From SIG575 sp964507395 (GTDB lineage Bacteria; Bacillota; Clostridia; Oscillospirales; Acutalibacteraceae): a DNA stretch of 21,736 bases. Both the position numbers and the translations under genes were made by a program. The notes under the pieces were generated by a model. The model saw only the letters and a program-made list of their open reading frames with translations, did not search any database and was not told where the DNA came from. This document shows positions 1 through 7,723 of this stretch, one piece after another. How positions within the stretch are numbered: the first letter of the stretch is position 1; the number at the start of each line of letters is the position of its first letter. The stretch covers positions 1 to 21,736 of the forward strand of contig CAZDQE010000039.1 of the NCBI GenBank assembly GCA_964507395.1, in the 5' to 3' direction.

Positions 1-63
1 ACGGAAAAAGAGCAAACATAATTTCGTGCAAGGGGTTTTTAGAGGTCCCCTAAAGATTAAACG

Positions 64-97
64 AAATCCCACCGTGTTTTATTACACGATGGGATTT
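64..97 (-). terminator. Intrinsic terminator downstream of the GH30 gene
   Basis: A 14-bp inverted repeat (64-77 with 84-97, loop ATTTAT-like, one C/T difference that becomes a G-U pair in the minus-strand RNA) lies 8 bases past the GH30 stop. The minus-strand arm ends in GGGATTTCGTTT, a modest U-tract. The plus-strand arm is followed by CTTATTTTT, so it could work both ways. Confidence 0.75.
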
Positions 98-104
98 CTT
101 ATTT

Positions 105-1650
105 TTACATTTCAACTCTCACTGTCATAATACTTTTTGCAGGGATGTGGGTTTCTGCTTTGAATTTGCCGTCATAAATTTTTTCGCAGTTGCGGTTTTC
201 GTCTGTCAGATAAATTTCCGCATCGCCAAGAAGTCCGCAGAGGTTAATTGTTTCTGAATTTTCCTCAGGATTTACGATTACGATAACCGTTGTGTCGTCA
301 TCTGTAAATGCAACTGTTTTCAACTTTGTCTTTTCTCCGAGGTTATCGAAAATTCTCACTCTCGTCATACCCTGTTCGATGAAAGAGGTAAAATGCTTGA
401 AAGCATAATATCTGTTATATGTAACGAGTTCTCCGTCTATTCTGTCAAGGAGACCGTCACCGTTTACCGCAGTCCAGCTCTGCCATGAAACTGCGTTCAT
501 TTTTGTCAGGTCGTCTACAATAATCCCGGCCATGTGAAGTCCGCTGTCGATTGTAGTGCTGTCGATTGTGAGAGGAAGCTCACACCATTCGCTCATTTCG
601 TATTTTTTGTCGGGATAATCTTCCTTGAATTTATTTCCCACCTGCTCTTTTTCTTCCGACTTTGTATCCATCCAATATGAGTGACCTGCAAAGGAGTCAC
701 AGAAATCATTCAAAATTTCACTTGCAAAGAATTTTTCCACATACTGGTAATGTGCCCATGTCATTTCTCCGCTTTCGGGACCGCTGAGCTTGTAGGGAGA
801 ATTTCTTTTCTGCATCTCGGTTGCGAAAAGCTCAAGAAGTTCAATTGCTTCGTCAACCTCGTAGTGACAGCCTTCCTGTCCTACCCAGTCACCGCCCCAT
901 GACCACTGAGGCTCGTTGATGGGAGAAATTGCGTAAACGGGATAGCCCTGTTCAACAAACCAATCGGCGATTGTAAGAACATAGTCTACGAATGCCTGAT
1001 AATTTTCCTTGGGAAGATTTGAGGAATACGCCTCAAGACCACCTGATGCGTGACCGCTTTTCGTCATTGAAAAATGAGGACTGTTGCAGAAAAGTATAAC
1101 TTTTNNNNNNNNNNNNNNNNNNNNNNNNNNNNNNNNNNNNNNNNNNNNNNNNNNNNNNNNNNNNNNNNNNNNNNNNNNNNNNNNNNNNNNNNNNNNNNNN
1201 NNNNGAAAAATGAGGACTGTTGCAGAAAAGTATAACTTTTTCTGTACCGTATTCTACAGCAAGGTCAAGTATTCTTCTTGCATTTTTGTCACGTGTGAAA
1301 TCATATTCATATTCACCTGTTTCTTCGTTCAGAACGTAAAAGCTTTCTGTTCTGCGGGCAGTGTCCCCGATTCTTGTGTCAGGGTTATCTGCTTCACCGC
1401 CGCCGATATTGTAGCGGAAAATTTTAAGTCCCAAGCCCTCTTCTTCATCGTATAATTTCTTCGCTATTTCGTCAGCCGTTTCTTCGTCGTCAATTGTCTG
1501 AGCCCACCAGCAGGAGCTTGTACCGAATTCTTCAAAGACCTGATATTTTTCTGTTCTGTCAATCAAAATCTGATGCCTCCCCGTAAGTCCGATACACCAC
1601 ATAAAACAAAATTGAATTATCGCCATAAAAAATGAAATGATTTTCAGCAT
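105..1650 (-). CDS. GH30-family glycoside hydrolase (interrupted by artefactual N gap)
   Basis: Likely a secreted or surface O-glycosyl hydrolase of family GH30, acting on plant or host polysaccharide. As printed the frame breaks at a 100-N gap, but the 36 bases on each side of the gap are identical (1069-1104 and 1205-1240). Collapsing them removes 136 bases, restores one frame and gives 469 residues reading SPHF-S-MTKSG across the join. In that numbering the acid/base Glu is in INEPQW (about E201) and the likely nucleophile in MSEWCE (about E309), followed by a C-terminal beta domain (about 370-469). The QWSW...QEGC stretch resembles GH30 members related to beta-1,6-galactanases, but the substrate is uncertain. 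The N-terminus is hydrophobic without a clear cleavage site. The start has GAGGT 9 bases upstream. Transcribed from its own divergent promoter and ended by the hairpin at 64-97. Confidence 0.85.
1069..1240. repeat. 36-bp identical sequences bracketing the N gap
   Basis: Bases 1069-1104 and 1205-1240 are identical (GAAAAATGAGGACTG...). Together with the exact 100-N spacer this shows two contigs that really overlap but were scaffolded with a default gap. It is not a biological duplication. Confidence 0.9.
1105..1204. other. Assembly gap (100 N)
   Basis: Exactly 100 unknown bases inside the GH30 gene. The flanking duplicated 36 bases imply the true gap size is negative (contig overlap), so no sequence is missing. 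Confidence 0.95.
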
Positions 1651-1687
1651 TTTCTTTTACCTCACGGATTTTTTATTAAGTGAATTT

Positions 1688-1716
1688 ATTGTACACCATG
1701 AGAGAAAAATTTACAA
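1688..1716 (-). promoter_or_regulatory. Sigma-A-type promoter for the GH30 gene
   Basis: Minus strand TTGTAA (-35, 1711-1716), 17-base spacer, TACAAT (-10, 1688-1693). The expected start near 1681 gives a leader of about 30 bases that includes the GAGGT ribosome site. Divergent from, and a few bases away from, the Nudix promoter. Confidence 0.6.
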
Positions 1717-1723
1717 GCAAATA

Positions 1724-1752
1724 TTGACAAAATCTTCTGATGTTGGTAAAGT
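1724..1752 (+). promoter_or_regulatory. Sigma-A-type promoter for the Nudix gene
   Basis: Perfect -35 TTGACA (1724-1729), 17-base spacer, -10 TAAAGT (1747-1752, 4 of 6 consensus). The predicted start near 1759 leaves a very short leader that begins almost at the ribosome site GAGGTGA (1760-1766). Confidence 0.6.
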
Positions 1753-1775
1753 AAATGTCGAGGTGACGTGTCAGT

Positions 1776-2282
1776 ATGATGAGCAGTGATTTTGAAACAC
1801 TTACCCAATATAGCGGGGAATATTCCGATCCGCCTTTGAAAATCAGGGAAGCAGGAAGAGGAATAGTAGCGGAAAACGGAAAAATTCTGCTGACCCATGA
1901 ACTTAACACAGGCGTTTTCATGTCTCCCGGCGGCGGTCTTGAAGAAGGAGAAACGCTGAGCGAATGTTGTGCAAGAGAGCTTCGCGAAGAAGCAGGTGTT
2001 GAAGTGAAGCCTGTAAAACAATTTCTCAGAGTTAAAGAATATTGTCCCGAGGCGTTATATATCAGCAACTATTTTATCTGCGAAAAAGTCGGTGAATGTA
2101 AGCAGTCTCTGACAGAAGCCGAGGTTGAACACGGTGCCGTTCCCGAATGGGTTGAGATCGAAAAAGCACTTTCGATTTTTTCCGAGTATCCCGCAAAAAG
2201 ACGGGACATTGCCAGTTTGTATCTTCGTGAATATACAATGCTGAATAAATATCTTGAACTAAAAAAAGCTTCACGCGATTGA
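1776..2282 (+). CDS. Nudix hydrolase
   Basis: A 168-residue Nudix-family pyrophosphohydrolase, cytoplasmic, acting on a nucleoside-diphosphate-linked or similar substrate that the sequence does not identify. The complete Nudix box (GX5EX7REUXEEXGU) is seen at residues 53-75 as GGLEEGE...RELREEAGV, with the metal-binding Glu cluster intact. The length is normal for a single-domain member. Ribosome site GAGGTGA lies about 10 bases before ATG; a second ATG follows at once (1779) and could be the true start. Monocistronic: its own promoter sits at 1724-1752 and its stop codon falls within the loop of a perfect terminator hairpin. Convergent with the sigma factor gene downstream. Confidence 0.92.
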   Translation: MMSSDFETLTQYSGEYSDPPLKIREAGRGIVAENGKILLTHELNTGVFMSPGGGLEEGETLSECCARELREEAGVEVKPVKQFLRVKEYCPEALYISNYFICEKVGECKQSLTEAEVEHGAVPEWVEIEKALSIFSEYPAKRRDIASLYLREYTMLNKYLELKKASRD

Positions 2283-2297
2283 CACGTGAAGCTTTTT
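2263..2297. terminator. Bidirectional terminator between Nudix and sigma genes
   Basis: Perfect 13-bp stem AAAAAGCTTCACG / CGTGAAGCTTTTT (2263-2275, 2285-2297) with a 9-base loop that contains the Nudix stop codon. A-rich and T-rich arms on both sides allow it to end both convergent genes. Confidence 0.9.
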
Positions 2298-2299
2298 GA

Positions 2300-3577
2300 T
2301 TACAGGATATAATCAGTTATACAATCGTACCAGTGAACATAGGTTTCGCCGTTAACAATTAACTGCTCGTTATCGGGAAGCATTTCTGTCCACTTTTTAC
2401 CGAAGCGTGCATGCGCCCAATCGTTGCGGTTAAAACGGCGAAAAAGAACAGTTTTTCCGTTTTTGTCAATGTATTCTTCGGAAACAACAGGGTCATTGAA
2501 GCAATTCAAATCCATTACGCATACAGTGTCGTAAGTTTTACCGCCGATTGTCACCTCATATCTTCCGACGATATCAACAACCTCCGGTTTGACAGTTCCG
2601 TTTACAATGTTCCCCTTCCTGTCAATTAGATTTTTCCGTGACAAATGAATGGGATTTCCGCAGTTATCATCACCGTATCCCCAGTTTTCCGTAAATTCAT
2701 CGTCATCAATAAAAGTATGCACCATTCTGACTCCGTTTTCAAAGTGGCTTTCTGCGAGAAAACGGCTGTGAGTATCGGTCAACTGAGCAATAAATCGACG
2801 CTCATTTTCCTTGATGATCTTTGTTCTGTAATAGTCTTCCGTATCGTATTCATGTGCAACGATTTCCACACCGCGTATACCGTAAATTTCTGCTTCGCCG
2901 ACAACCTCTGTATCAATGTGACCTTGCATTTTTCTCGACGGGATATAGTAAATTCCCATTGAACATTTTTCTCCGAGCCTTGGAATAATCGCCCAGCCTA
3001 CAAGAGCTTCCCACTTAATATCAAAGGGGGCTTTGTCTGATTTTCTGATTGAGTATTCGGGTAATTTCTCAGGTAATTTTTTCATTTTTTCATCTCCTTT
3101 ATATTCAGGCTGATAAGGATAAATTTCTTTGAATTTTTCTTTTGCGTAGTAGAGCCTGCTTTTAACTGTGCCGACAGGAATTTTCAGAGTTTTTGCAATT
3201 TCTTTTTGTGACAAGCCAAACCAAAAATAAAGATATAAAATTCGTCTGTCTGTTTCAGAAAGAAGATTTATCGTTTCAATAACCTCGTTTTCGGAATTTG
3301 TGTCACGTGAAATCAAAGCGCTTTCAGATAAGGATTCCATGGAAATACTTGTGATTTTAGATTTTTCTCTGTAATAATCATTGCACTTATTACCCGCAAT
3401 TCTGATAAGCCAGCCTTTGAAAAGCTTTTTGTCACGCAGAGTTTCAAATTTAAGTGATGCAGTCAGACATGTTTCCTGAATAACATCCTGTGCATCCTGT
3501 TTGTCTGAAATTTTGTAATTTACAAACCTTTCAAGATATTTTAAGTTCTCAAGCAGAAGTTTTTCAAATTCGTTCAT
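2300..3577 (-). CDS. ECF sigma factor fused to an unknown C-terminal domain
   Basis: A 425-residue protein. Residues 1-155 are an extracytoplasmic-function-type sigma factor: region 2 at about 10-75 (DAQDVIQET, then FKGWLIRIAGNKCNDYYR) and region 4 at about 103-152 (LSETDRRILYLYF, LSQKEIAKTLKIPVGTVKSRL). Residues about 165-425 form an extra domain rich in aromatic and acidic residues that I do not recognise. It may sense a signal or hold the sigma in check, as C-terminal extensions do in several ECF groups (inference). ATG at 3577 is chosen because AAGGAGGTGAT sits 6-7 bases upstream; the open frame extends further 5' but has no ribosome site there. An ECF-like promoter at 3602-3628 suggests autoregulation. 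Odd: a strong ribosome site and in-frame ATG (M165) lie exactly at the domain border. Confidence 0.88.
   Translation of the reverse strand: MNEFEKLLLENLKYLERFVNYKISDKQDAQDVIQETCLTASLKFETLRDKKLFKGWLIRIAGNKCNDYYREKSKITSISMESLSESALISRDTNSENEVIETINLLSETDRRILYLYFWFGLSQKEIAKTLKIPVGTVKSRLYYAKEKFKEIYPYQPEYKGDEKMKKLPEKLPEYSIRKSDKAPFDIKWEALVGWAIIPRLGEKCSMGIYYIPSRKMQGHIDTEVVGEAEIYGIRGVEIVAHEYDTEDYYRTKIIKENERRFIAQLTDTHSRFLAESHFENGVRMVHTFIDDDEFTENWGYGDDNCGNPIHLSRKNLIDRKGNIVNGTVKPEVVDIVGRYEVTIGGKTYDTVCVMDLNCFNDPVVSEEYIDKNGKTVLFRRFNRNDWAHARFGKKWTEMLPDNEQLIVNGETYVHWYDCITDYIL
3083..3100 (-). promoter_or_regulatory. Internal ribosome site and start codon inside the sigma gene
   Basis: On the minus strand AAAGGAG (3100-3094), 8 bases, then ATG (3085-3083), in frame as M165 of the sigma fusion. 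Initiation here would give a free 261-residue C-terminal domain starting MKKLPEKLPEYS. Confidence 0.6.
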
Positions 3578-3601
3578 CTTATCACCTCCTTCGCATATAA
3601 A

Positions 3602-3628
3602 GACGAAAAAACACTTCAAAAGGTTCAA
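3602..3628 (-). promoter_or_regulatory. ECF-type promoter of the sigma gene
   Basis: On the minus strand TTGAACCTTTT then, 17 bases after AAC, CGTC. This fits the AAC / CGTC layout of ECF promoters such as those of Bacillus SigM or SigW. The predicted start lies about 17 bases before the ATG at 3577. No good sigma-A promoter was seen here, so autoregulation is likely. Confidence 0.5.
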
Positions 3629-3637
3629 AAGAGCAAA

Positions 3638-3932
3638 AAGCCGTGTGCAACGCCGAGCTCCCATAAGGAAGTTTTTCTTTAAAATGTGGACTTACGGCAC
3701 AATAATGCGTTAAAAACCACCGATACGCGTTATCGGTGGTTTTTGCCTTTTCTTGCACTCGCAATTTCGCATTTTAAAGTGCTTCGCAGTTTCGTAGAAA
3801 AGCAAAATTTCTTGGATTGAAGCCAAAAATGCAGCAAGGCTGCCGCCTTGCGAGGCTTTTGGTAATAATACAAGGAATTTTATTCGAGAAACAAAAACTG
3901 CCTTGTGGGAACTCGGCGAAGACACGGCTCTT
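3638..3932. repeat. Nested inverted-repeat region (MITE-like intergenic repeat)
   Basis: This 358-base gene-free stretch (3578-3935) holds an imperfect terminal inverted repeat of about 41 bases. One arm at 3640-3680 (AGCCGTGT-GCAA-CGCCGAG...) matches the reverse complement of 3889-3927 or so (AGCCGTGT-CTT-CGCCGAG...), with about six differences and a 1-base indel. Inside lie CTTTAAAATG (3677-3686) with CATTTTAAAG (3770-3779), the 14-bp terminator at 3712-3744, and GCAAGGC/GCCTTGC (3834-3851). No transposase and no credible gene. It looks like a small non-autonomous or intergenic repeat, but copy number cannot be judged from one window. Confidence 0.5.
3712..3744 (-). terminator. Strong intrinsic terminator
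   Basis: Perfect 14-bp stem AAAAACCACCGATA / TATCGGTGGTTTTT with a 5-base loop CGCGT. The only gene running into it is the surface protein at 3936-4757, about 190 bases upstream on the minus strand. It sits inside the nested inverted-repeat region and is symmetrical enough to work both ways. Confidence 0.8.
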
Positions 3933-3935
3933 AAT

Positions 3936-4757
3936 TTATTTCTTCTTATCCTTTTTGAAAATTGTAACACACATCGCAGCTACAGATGTCAGCACGCATA
4001 CGGCGCCTATGCCCACAATTTCTCTGTTGCTCTTTTTCAGTTCTTCCGAATAAGGTACATATTCTTCGGTAATTATTGCTGTTTCAAGCTCAGTAGTTGT
4101 TTCCTTTTCGGTCGTCTTCTTTTCTGTTTTGTTTTTTGTGGTTTTCTTCTTTTCCTCAGCTTCTTTTTCGGATTGCTTTTCAGATTCGGCTATTGATTCT
4201 GATTCCTTTTCTTTTAACTCCTCGCTTTTAACATCTATTTCAAAAATCTGCGACAAGTTACCCTCATAATCCTTCATTTGAAGATATATCGTAATTATAT
4301 CATCAAATCCCGTTTCTTTAAGAACAACTTCTGCCTCGTATGAAACACCGCCGAAGCTGTCGTTCAGAGAGCCGTGCTTCAGATAAAATTCATCACTGTT
4401 ATACTCCGAATCTCCGTCGGAAAATACGGAGAGTTTCGACGAATCATTGAAAGAAAGATACAGTTCGGTGTAATTGTTTTCAGGTGCCTTTGATAAATCA
4501 CCGTTTGAATTTTCCGCAACAACGGAAACATAAATTCTTCTGTCAAGCTGAATATATTTGTATCTGACACATATTGAGTGATAACACGTACCCGAAACAT
4601 CATATCCCTGAAACAGAATTATCCTGTCGCAGTCTTCCCACTCGTAAAGATTTACCTTTCCGTCACTTTCGATAAAAGCGGAAACCTGTATATCTGTCAG
4701 TGCGGAAACAGAGAAGAACATAAAAAAAGCCAGAAAAAATCCCGTCAGCCTTTTCAT
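3936..4757 (-). CDS. Signal-peptide, C-terminally membrane-anchored surface protein of unknown function
   Basis: A 273-residue protein not recognised by family. Visible parts: a signal peptide (1-27, ending VSA); an extracellular region at about 28-170 whose start (DGKVNLYEW...) and beta-rich pattern recall CBM9/DOMON-like sugar- or ligand-binding domains (tentative); a long Glu/Lys/Thr-rich linker (about 175-230, KEKESESIAESEKQ, TTEKETTTE); and a C-terminal membrane helix (247-267) followed by KKDKKK. The layout is that of a protein exported and held on the outer face of the membrane by its tail. The ribosome site is weak (GGATG about 6 bases before ATG). It stands alone, between the operon terminator at 4817-4842 and its own terminator at 3712-3744, next to the ECF sigma fusion. 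A sensing link to that sigma is possible but unproven. Confidence 0.75.
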   Translation of the reverse strand: MKRLTGFFLAFFMFFSVSALTDIQVSAFIESDGKVNLYEWEDCDRIILFQGYDVSGTCYHSICVRYKYIQLDRRIYVSVVAENSNGDLSKAPENNYTELYLSFNDSSKLSVFSDGDSEYNSDEFYLKHGSLNDSFGGVSYEAEVVLKETGFDDIITIYLQMKDYEGNLSQIFEIDVKSEELKEKESESIAESEKQSEKEAEEKKKTTKNKTEKKTTEKETTTELETAIITEEYVPYSEELKKSNREIVGIGAVCVLTSVAAMCVTIFKKDKKK

Positions 4758-4816
4758 TAATCATCCACAACCTTATAATTTTCTGCAACCCAACTCTTAG
4801 AACAAGTTATATTATT

Positions 4817-4842
4817 GCCTGATGACCCTAAGGTCATCAGGC
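4817..4842 (-). terminator. Terminator of the beta-helix/DUF2804 operon
   Basis: Perfect 11-bp stem GCCTGATGACC / GGTCATCAGGC with a 4-base loop, beginning 5 bases after the DUF2804 stop codon. The following U-tract on the minus strand (AATAATAT) is weak. Confidence 0.75.
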
Positions 4843-4847
4843 AGTTT

Positions 4848-5942
4848 TCACCATTTGTTTTCTACATATTCACAAAACGCGTACATATCCTTAATTTCAA
4901 GCTTTGTACCGTCATCAAGAGTTACATCGCCGCTCCATAAACCGTGAACCTGATGTGAATGCATGCGCGCAAGATTTGCTACATTCAAATCAGAATGATG
5001 GTCATAGAAGGGTTCCATCGTCATATTAAATCTTCCATCCTCTGAAACAAACTTCCATGGTTGCATGTACTTATCAGGTTTTGGGAAAGTTTCAACATCA
5101 ACTGCACCGAATTTGTGAGCCTTGCCATCATAAAACAGGCAGGTTTCCGTTGCATTTGATTCATCGCCTATGCCCCATGTGATTTCAAAACCGAAAAGAT
5201 GTTTTTCACCGTTTTCATCTGTCAGATATGCAGAGCCGTTACCCCAATACCATACCATCCGGTAAGGCGTGTTAACTCTGCCCCAGTCAAGAGCGCAGAA
5301 GGTATCAGCCTTGCTGAATTCGTAAATTTCATCACCATACACAAATGTGCCCTCACAAGGCATGCAGTTCTGCTTTGTTGTCATGAAATATTTTGTGGGA
5401 TATCCCTTGAAAGGAAGAACTGTTGTGATATTCTCAAGACCCGGCATAATATCCATCTGAAATTTGCACACAACATCCTTGCCCTTACAATTCATTTTGA
5501 AATAAAGAGTTCTTGATGTTTCCTGTGTGTCGAACTCAAACTCGGCAGCACCGATTTTTGCCTTGAAATTATTGGGCACATCGCCCTTGGGATTGGGAAC
5601 ATATTTGTTTCCGCCAAGGAAAAATGATATTGCATCCACAATCTGTTTTTTATTTCTCAGGTCAATAAGCTTTGCAGAAACGTAACCGCCGATTGAAATG
5701 TTTGCAAAGCTTATCTGCACCATAAATTTTCCGTTGGAAAGCTGATAGAAATCCCACTCTTTTTTTCTGTTAGCGGGTGTTGATTTTGTCCTGTCGTATT
5801 CAAAAACATTTTTTCTTGCCCAGCCTTTTGCAATAAGAGTACCGTCAGAGCCGAGGAGCGGAGTTTTCTCTGTATATTCCCTCTGCTTTGATTTTTCATC
5901 CCATTCCCTGAAGCTTTGGTATGTTCTTTTTTCATCTGCCAT
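4848..5942 (-). CDS. DUF2804 domain-containing protein
   Basis: A 364-residue protein matching the DUF2804 family over its whole length, seen in the motif CALDWGR (216-222) followed by PYRMVWYWGNG and GFEITWGIGD, and in the beta-rich layout. The biochemical role of the family is not established. No signal peptide, so it is probably cytoplasmic. ATG is preceded by AAGGGGTG with a 5-base spacing. It lies 20 bases downstream of the secreted beta-helix protein, same strand, with no promoter or terminator between, so the two are co-transcribed and end at the hairpin 4817-4842. The pairing with a polysaccharide-active-like protein does not settle its function. Confidence 0.85.
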   Translation of the reverse strand: MADEKRTYQSFREWDEKSKQREYTEKTPLLGSDGTLIAKGWARKNVFEYDRTKSTPANRKKEWDFYQLSNGKFMVQISFANISIGGYVSAKLIDLRNKKQIVDAISFFLGGNKYVPNPKGDVPNNFKAKIGAAEFEFDTQETSRTLYFKMNCKGKDVVCKFQMDIMPGLENITTVLPFKGYPTKYFMTTKQNCMPCEGTFVYGDEIYEFSKADTFCALDWGRVNTPYRMVWYWGNGSAYLTDENGEKHLFGFEITWGIGDESNATETCLFYDGKAHKFGAVDVETFPKPDKYMQPWKFVSEDGRFNMTMEPFYDHHSDLNVANLARMHSHQVHGLWSGDVTLDDGTKLEIKDMYAFCEYVENKW

Positions 5943-5962
5943 ATTAACACCCCTTTTAAAAA

Positions 5963-7594
5963 TTATAATTCACCGTCTTTTATCAATCGCTGAATCAAGC
6001 CAGCAAAGACTTTAAATGAATCAACAATCCTATCAAAAATCGTGTATCTGTCAAGCTCGCCCTCTACACCGTCACCGCCGTAGCAACCGATATTGTTTGA
6101 TGTAATCTTTTCGCCAAAGAAATCGTACTCCAACTGCTCCATGTTTTCAACCTCTGAAGCATCTACACCGGCACCTATAAGCTTTGAGCCTTTGATAAGC
6201 TTGAAGCTGTTGACATCTGACATATCATCACCTGCAAAATCAGGTCTTGTATTCATTGAAAGCAAATCAAAGGGAGGATTTGCGCCCATGTAATAACAGT
6301 TGTTCATGTAGTCTGTTTTTGCATTGAGGTTTTTATCGTTATAATACGTGTCGTATCCCGGCATGAATGTGAAAATGTTATTTGCAACGAAACCGCTCAT
6401 AACATTTACAAGATGAAGTTCGTGACCGTTGACAATTGTATTGTTATAGAAACGGTAATCCACTTCGCCTGAACCGCTTGCCATGCTATTTCTGCCGACA
6501 TTATCATTCACTGAAAGACAGTAGCGTACCGTGTTACCTGCCTGAGGTCTGCCGCCCGTAGCATTGTTGCATACAAATCTCGTATTGTCGTGAGAATAGA
6601 TGTACTGATATGTGCAGTAGTTTGAATCAGAGTCAAAGTCAACTGTCATACCGTCGCCGTAGTTTTTCTGACCTGCAATTTCCGAATGTTCAATAACACA
6701 GTTCTGACATCCCCAGAACCACATTGAAGCTGTAAAATATTCAATATCACCGTTAGGCAAAGGTTCTGAACCACCGAGACATGTATTGAGCGAAGTACAG
6801 TTTGTTACGACTGCACCCTGACATACACCGAGAACAACCGCCTCAGCATACATATTGTTAAAGTAACAATCTTCAATAAGAACATTTTTATTATAAGTAC
6901 GCTCCATATTAGCCGGATCCTCTGCGGGATTTCCGTAAACTATGCCCCAGATAATAAAGCCGCTTGCGCAGTTTTCAACGCTGCAGCCTCTGATAGTAAG
7001 GTCGTTTACTGTCTGTGCATATCCCGAACCCCAAAGGCCGTTTACTATAATTGCAGCACGTGCATCTGCCGCACCGCTTCCGAAGGGGTCGCGTGTGTGA
7101 CTGTCATAGTTCTGCATGTCATAGAAATCAACGTTTTCAATTGTCATTCCGTTTGACTGCTTGTTCAGACCTCTTATCCAGATACCGCCGCCGTTGGGAG
7201 CAGTAATGGCAACATCAGAAACTGTAACATAATCACAGTCTACGAAATCGAAAACTTCATTATGACTTGCTGTTCTGAGGATAGGCTTATCCTCGTTTTC
7301 ATCACCATAGGAAGAAATAACGATGGGATTTTCCTTTGTGCCTGAAATTGTCAGAGTTACTTCAATGTCATAAACTCCGCCACGTTTGAAGAGCACCTTT
7401 GTACCGGGAACAAAGACCCAATCACCATGATTGATTGTTTTCCATGCACTGTCTTCACTGTGACCTGTGTTTGCATCATCGCCGTTTACGCTGTCAATGT
7501 AATAGACAGGTGCGGAGCTTTCTGCCGAAACAGAAATCGACACACAGGAAAAGATGACTAAAGCACACAGAAATAATGAAATAATTTTTTTCAT
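5963..7594 (-). CDS. Secreted right-handed parallel beta-helix protein
   Basis: A 543-residue exported protein. The signal peptide is at 1-24 (MKKIISLFLCALVIFS...VSA). It is followed by YYIDSVNGDDANTG...AWKTIN, the usual opening of pectate-lyase-like/parallel beta-helix proteins, and then repeated short beta-strand turns with Asn and Gly (for example MTIENVDFYDM, LTIRGCSVENC, VLIEDCYFNN, CVIEHSEIAG, YRFYNNTIVNG). Such folds carry polysaccharide lyases, pectin-active and glycoside hydrolase enzymes; no catalytic set could be assigned by eye, so the substrate is unknown. The last about 30 residues (DRYTIFDRIVDSF...IQRLI) look like an amphipathic helix outside the helix core. Ribosome site GAGGTG 5 bases before ATG. 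First gene of an operon with DUF2804; promoter at 7620-7649. Confidence 0.85.
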   Translation of the reverse strand: MKKIISLFLCALVIFSCVSISVSAESSAPVYYIDSVNGDDANTGHSEDSAWKTINHGDWVFVPGTKVLFKRGGVYDIEVTLTISGTKENPIVISSYGDENEDKPILRTASHNEVFDFVDCDYVTVSDVAITAPNGGGIWIRGLNKQSNGMTIENVDFYDMQNYDSHTRDPFGSGAADARAAIIVNGLWGSGYAQTVNDLTIRGCSVENCASGFIIWGIVYGNPAEDPANMERTYNKNVLIEDCYFNNMYAEAVVLGVCQGAVVTNCTSLNTCLGGSEPLPNGDIEYFTASMWFWGCQNCVIEHSEIAGQKNYGDGMTVDFDSDSNYCTYQYIYSHDNTRFVCNNATGGRPQAGNTVRYCLSVNDNVGRNSMASGSGEVDYRFYNNTIVNGHELHLVNVMSGFVANNIFTFMPGYDTYYNDKNLNAKTDYMNNCYYMGANPPFDLLSMNTRPDFAGDDMSDVNSFKLIKGSKLIGAGVDASEVENMEQLEYDFFGEKITSNNIGCYGGDGVEGELDRYTIFDRIVDSFKVFAGLIQRLIKDGEL

Positions 7595-7619
7595 AAAAGC
7601 ACCTCGTTTCTATAGAGGT

Positions 7620-7649
7620 ATTGTAACAGATTTTTCCTGTTGTTTGCAA
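7620..7649 (-). promoter_or_regulatory. Promoter of the beta-helix/DUF2804 operon
   Basis: Minus strand TTGCAA (7644-7649), 18-base spacer, TACAAT (7620-7625) with an extended -10 TG (TGTTACAAT). It lies about 25 bases before the ATG of the beta-helix gene. Confidence 0.6.
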
Positions 7650-7723
7650 TAGTTTTTGCACATTTACATTGAAAAATATTAATTTTTTGTTTGTTTTATA
7701 CAGTTCAAGTATACAATTAAAAC

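Noticed and set aside
31..51. Small hairpin AGGGG...CCCCT near the window start
   Set aside because: Only 5 bp with an 11-base loop and no U-tract on the plus strand. The first 60 bases hold nothing else I can assign.
1084..1455. Plus-strand frame across the N gap
   Set aside because: It depends on reading through 100 unknown bases that are an assembly artefact, and is antisense to the GH30 gene.
3710..3970. 86-residue minus-strand open frame through the inverted-repeat region
   Set aside because: It runs through the terminator hairpin and repeat arms, has no ribosome site or family likeness, and overlaps the end of the surface-protein gene.
7600..7619. Hairpin hiding the ribosome site of the beta-helix gene (CACCTC with GAGGT)
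   Set aside because: The predicted transcript starts inside or after the first arm, so the hairpin would probably not form in RNA.
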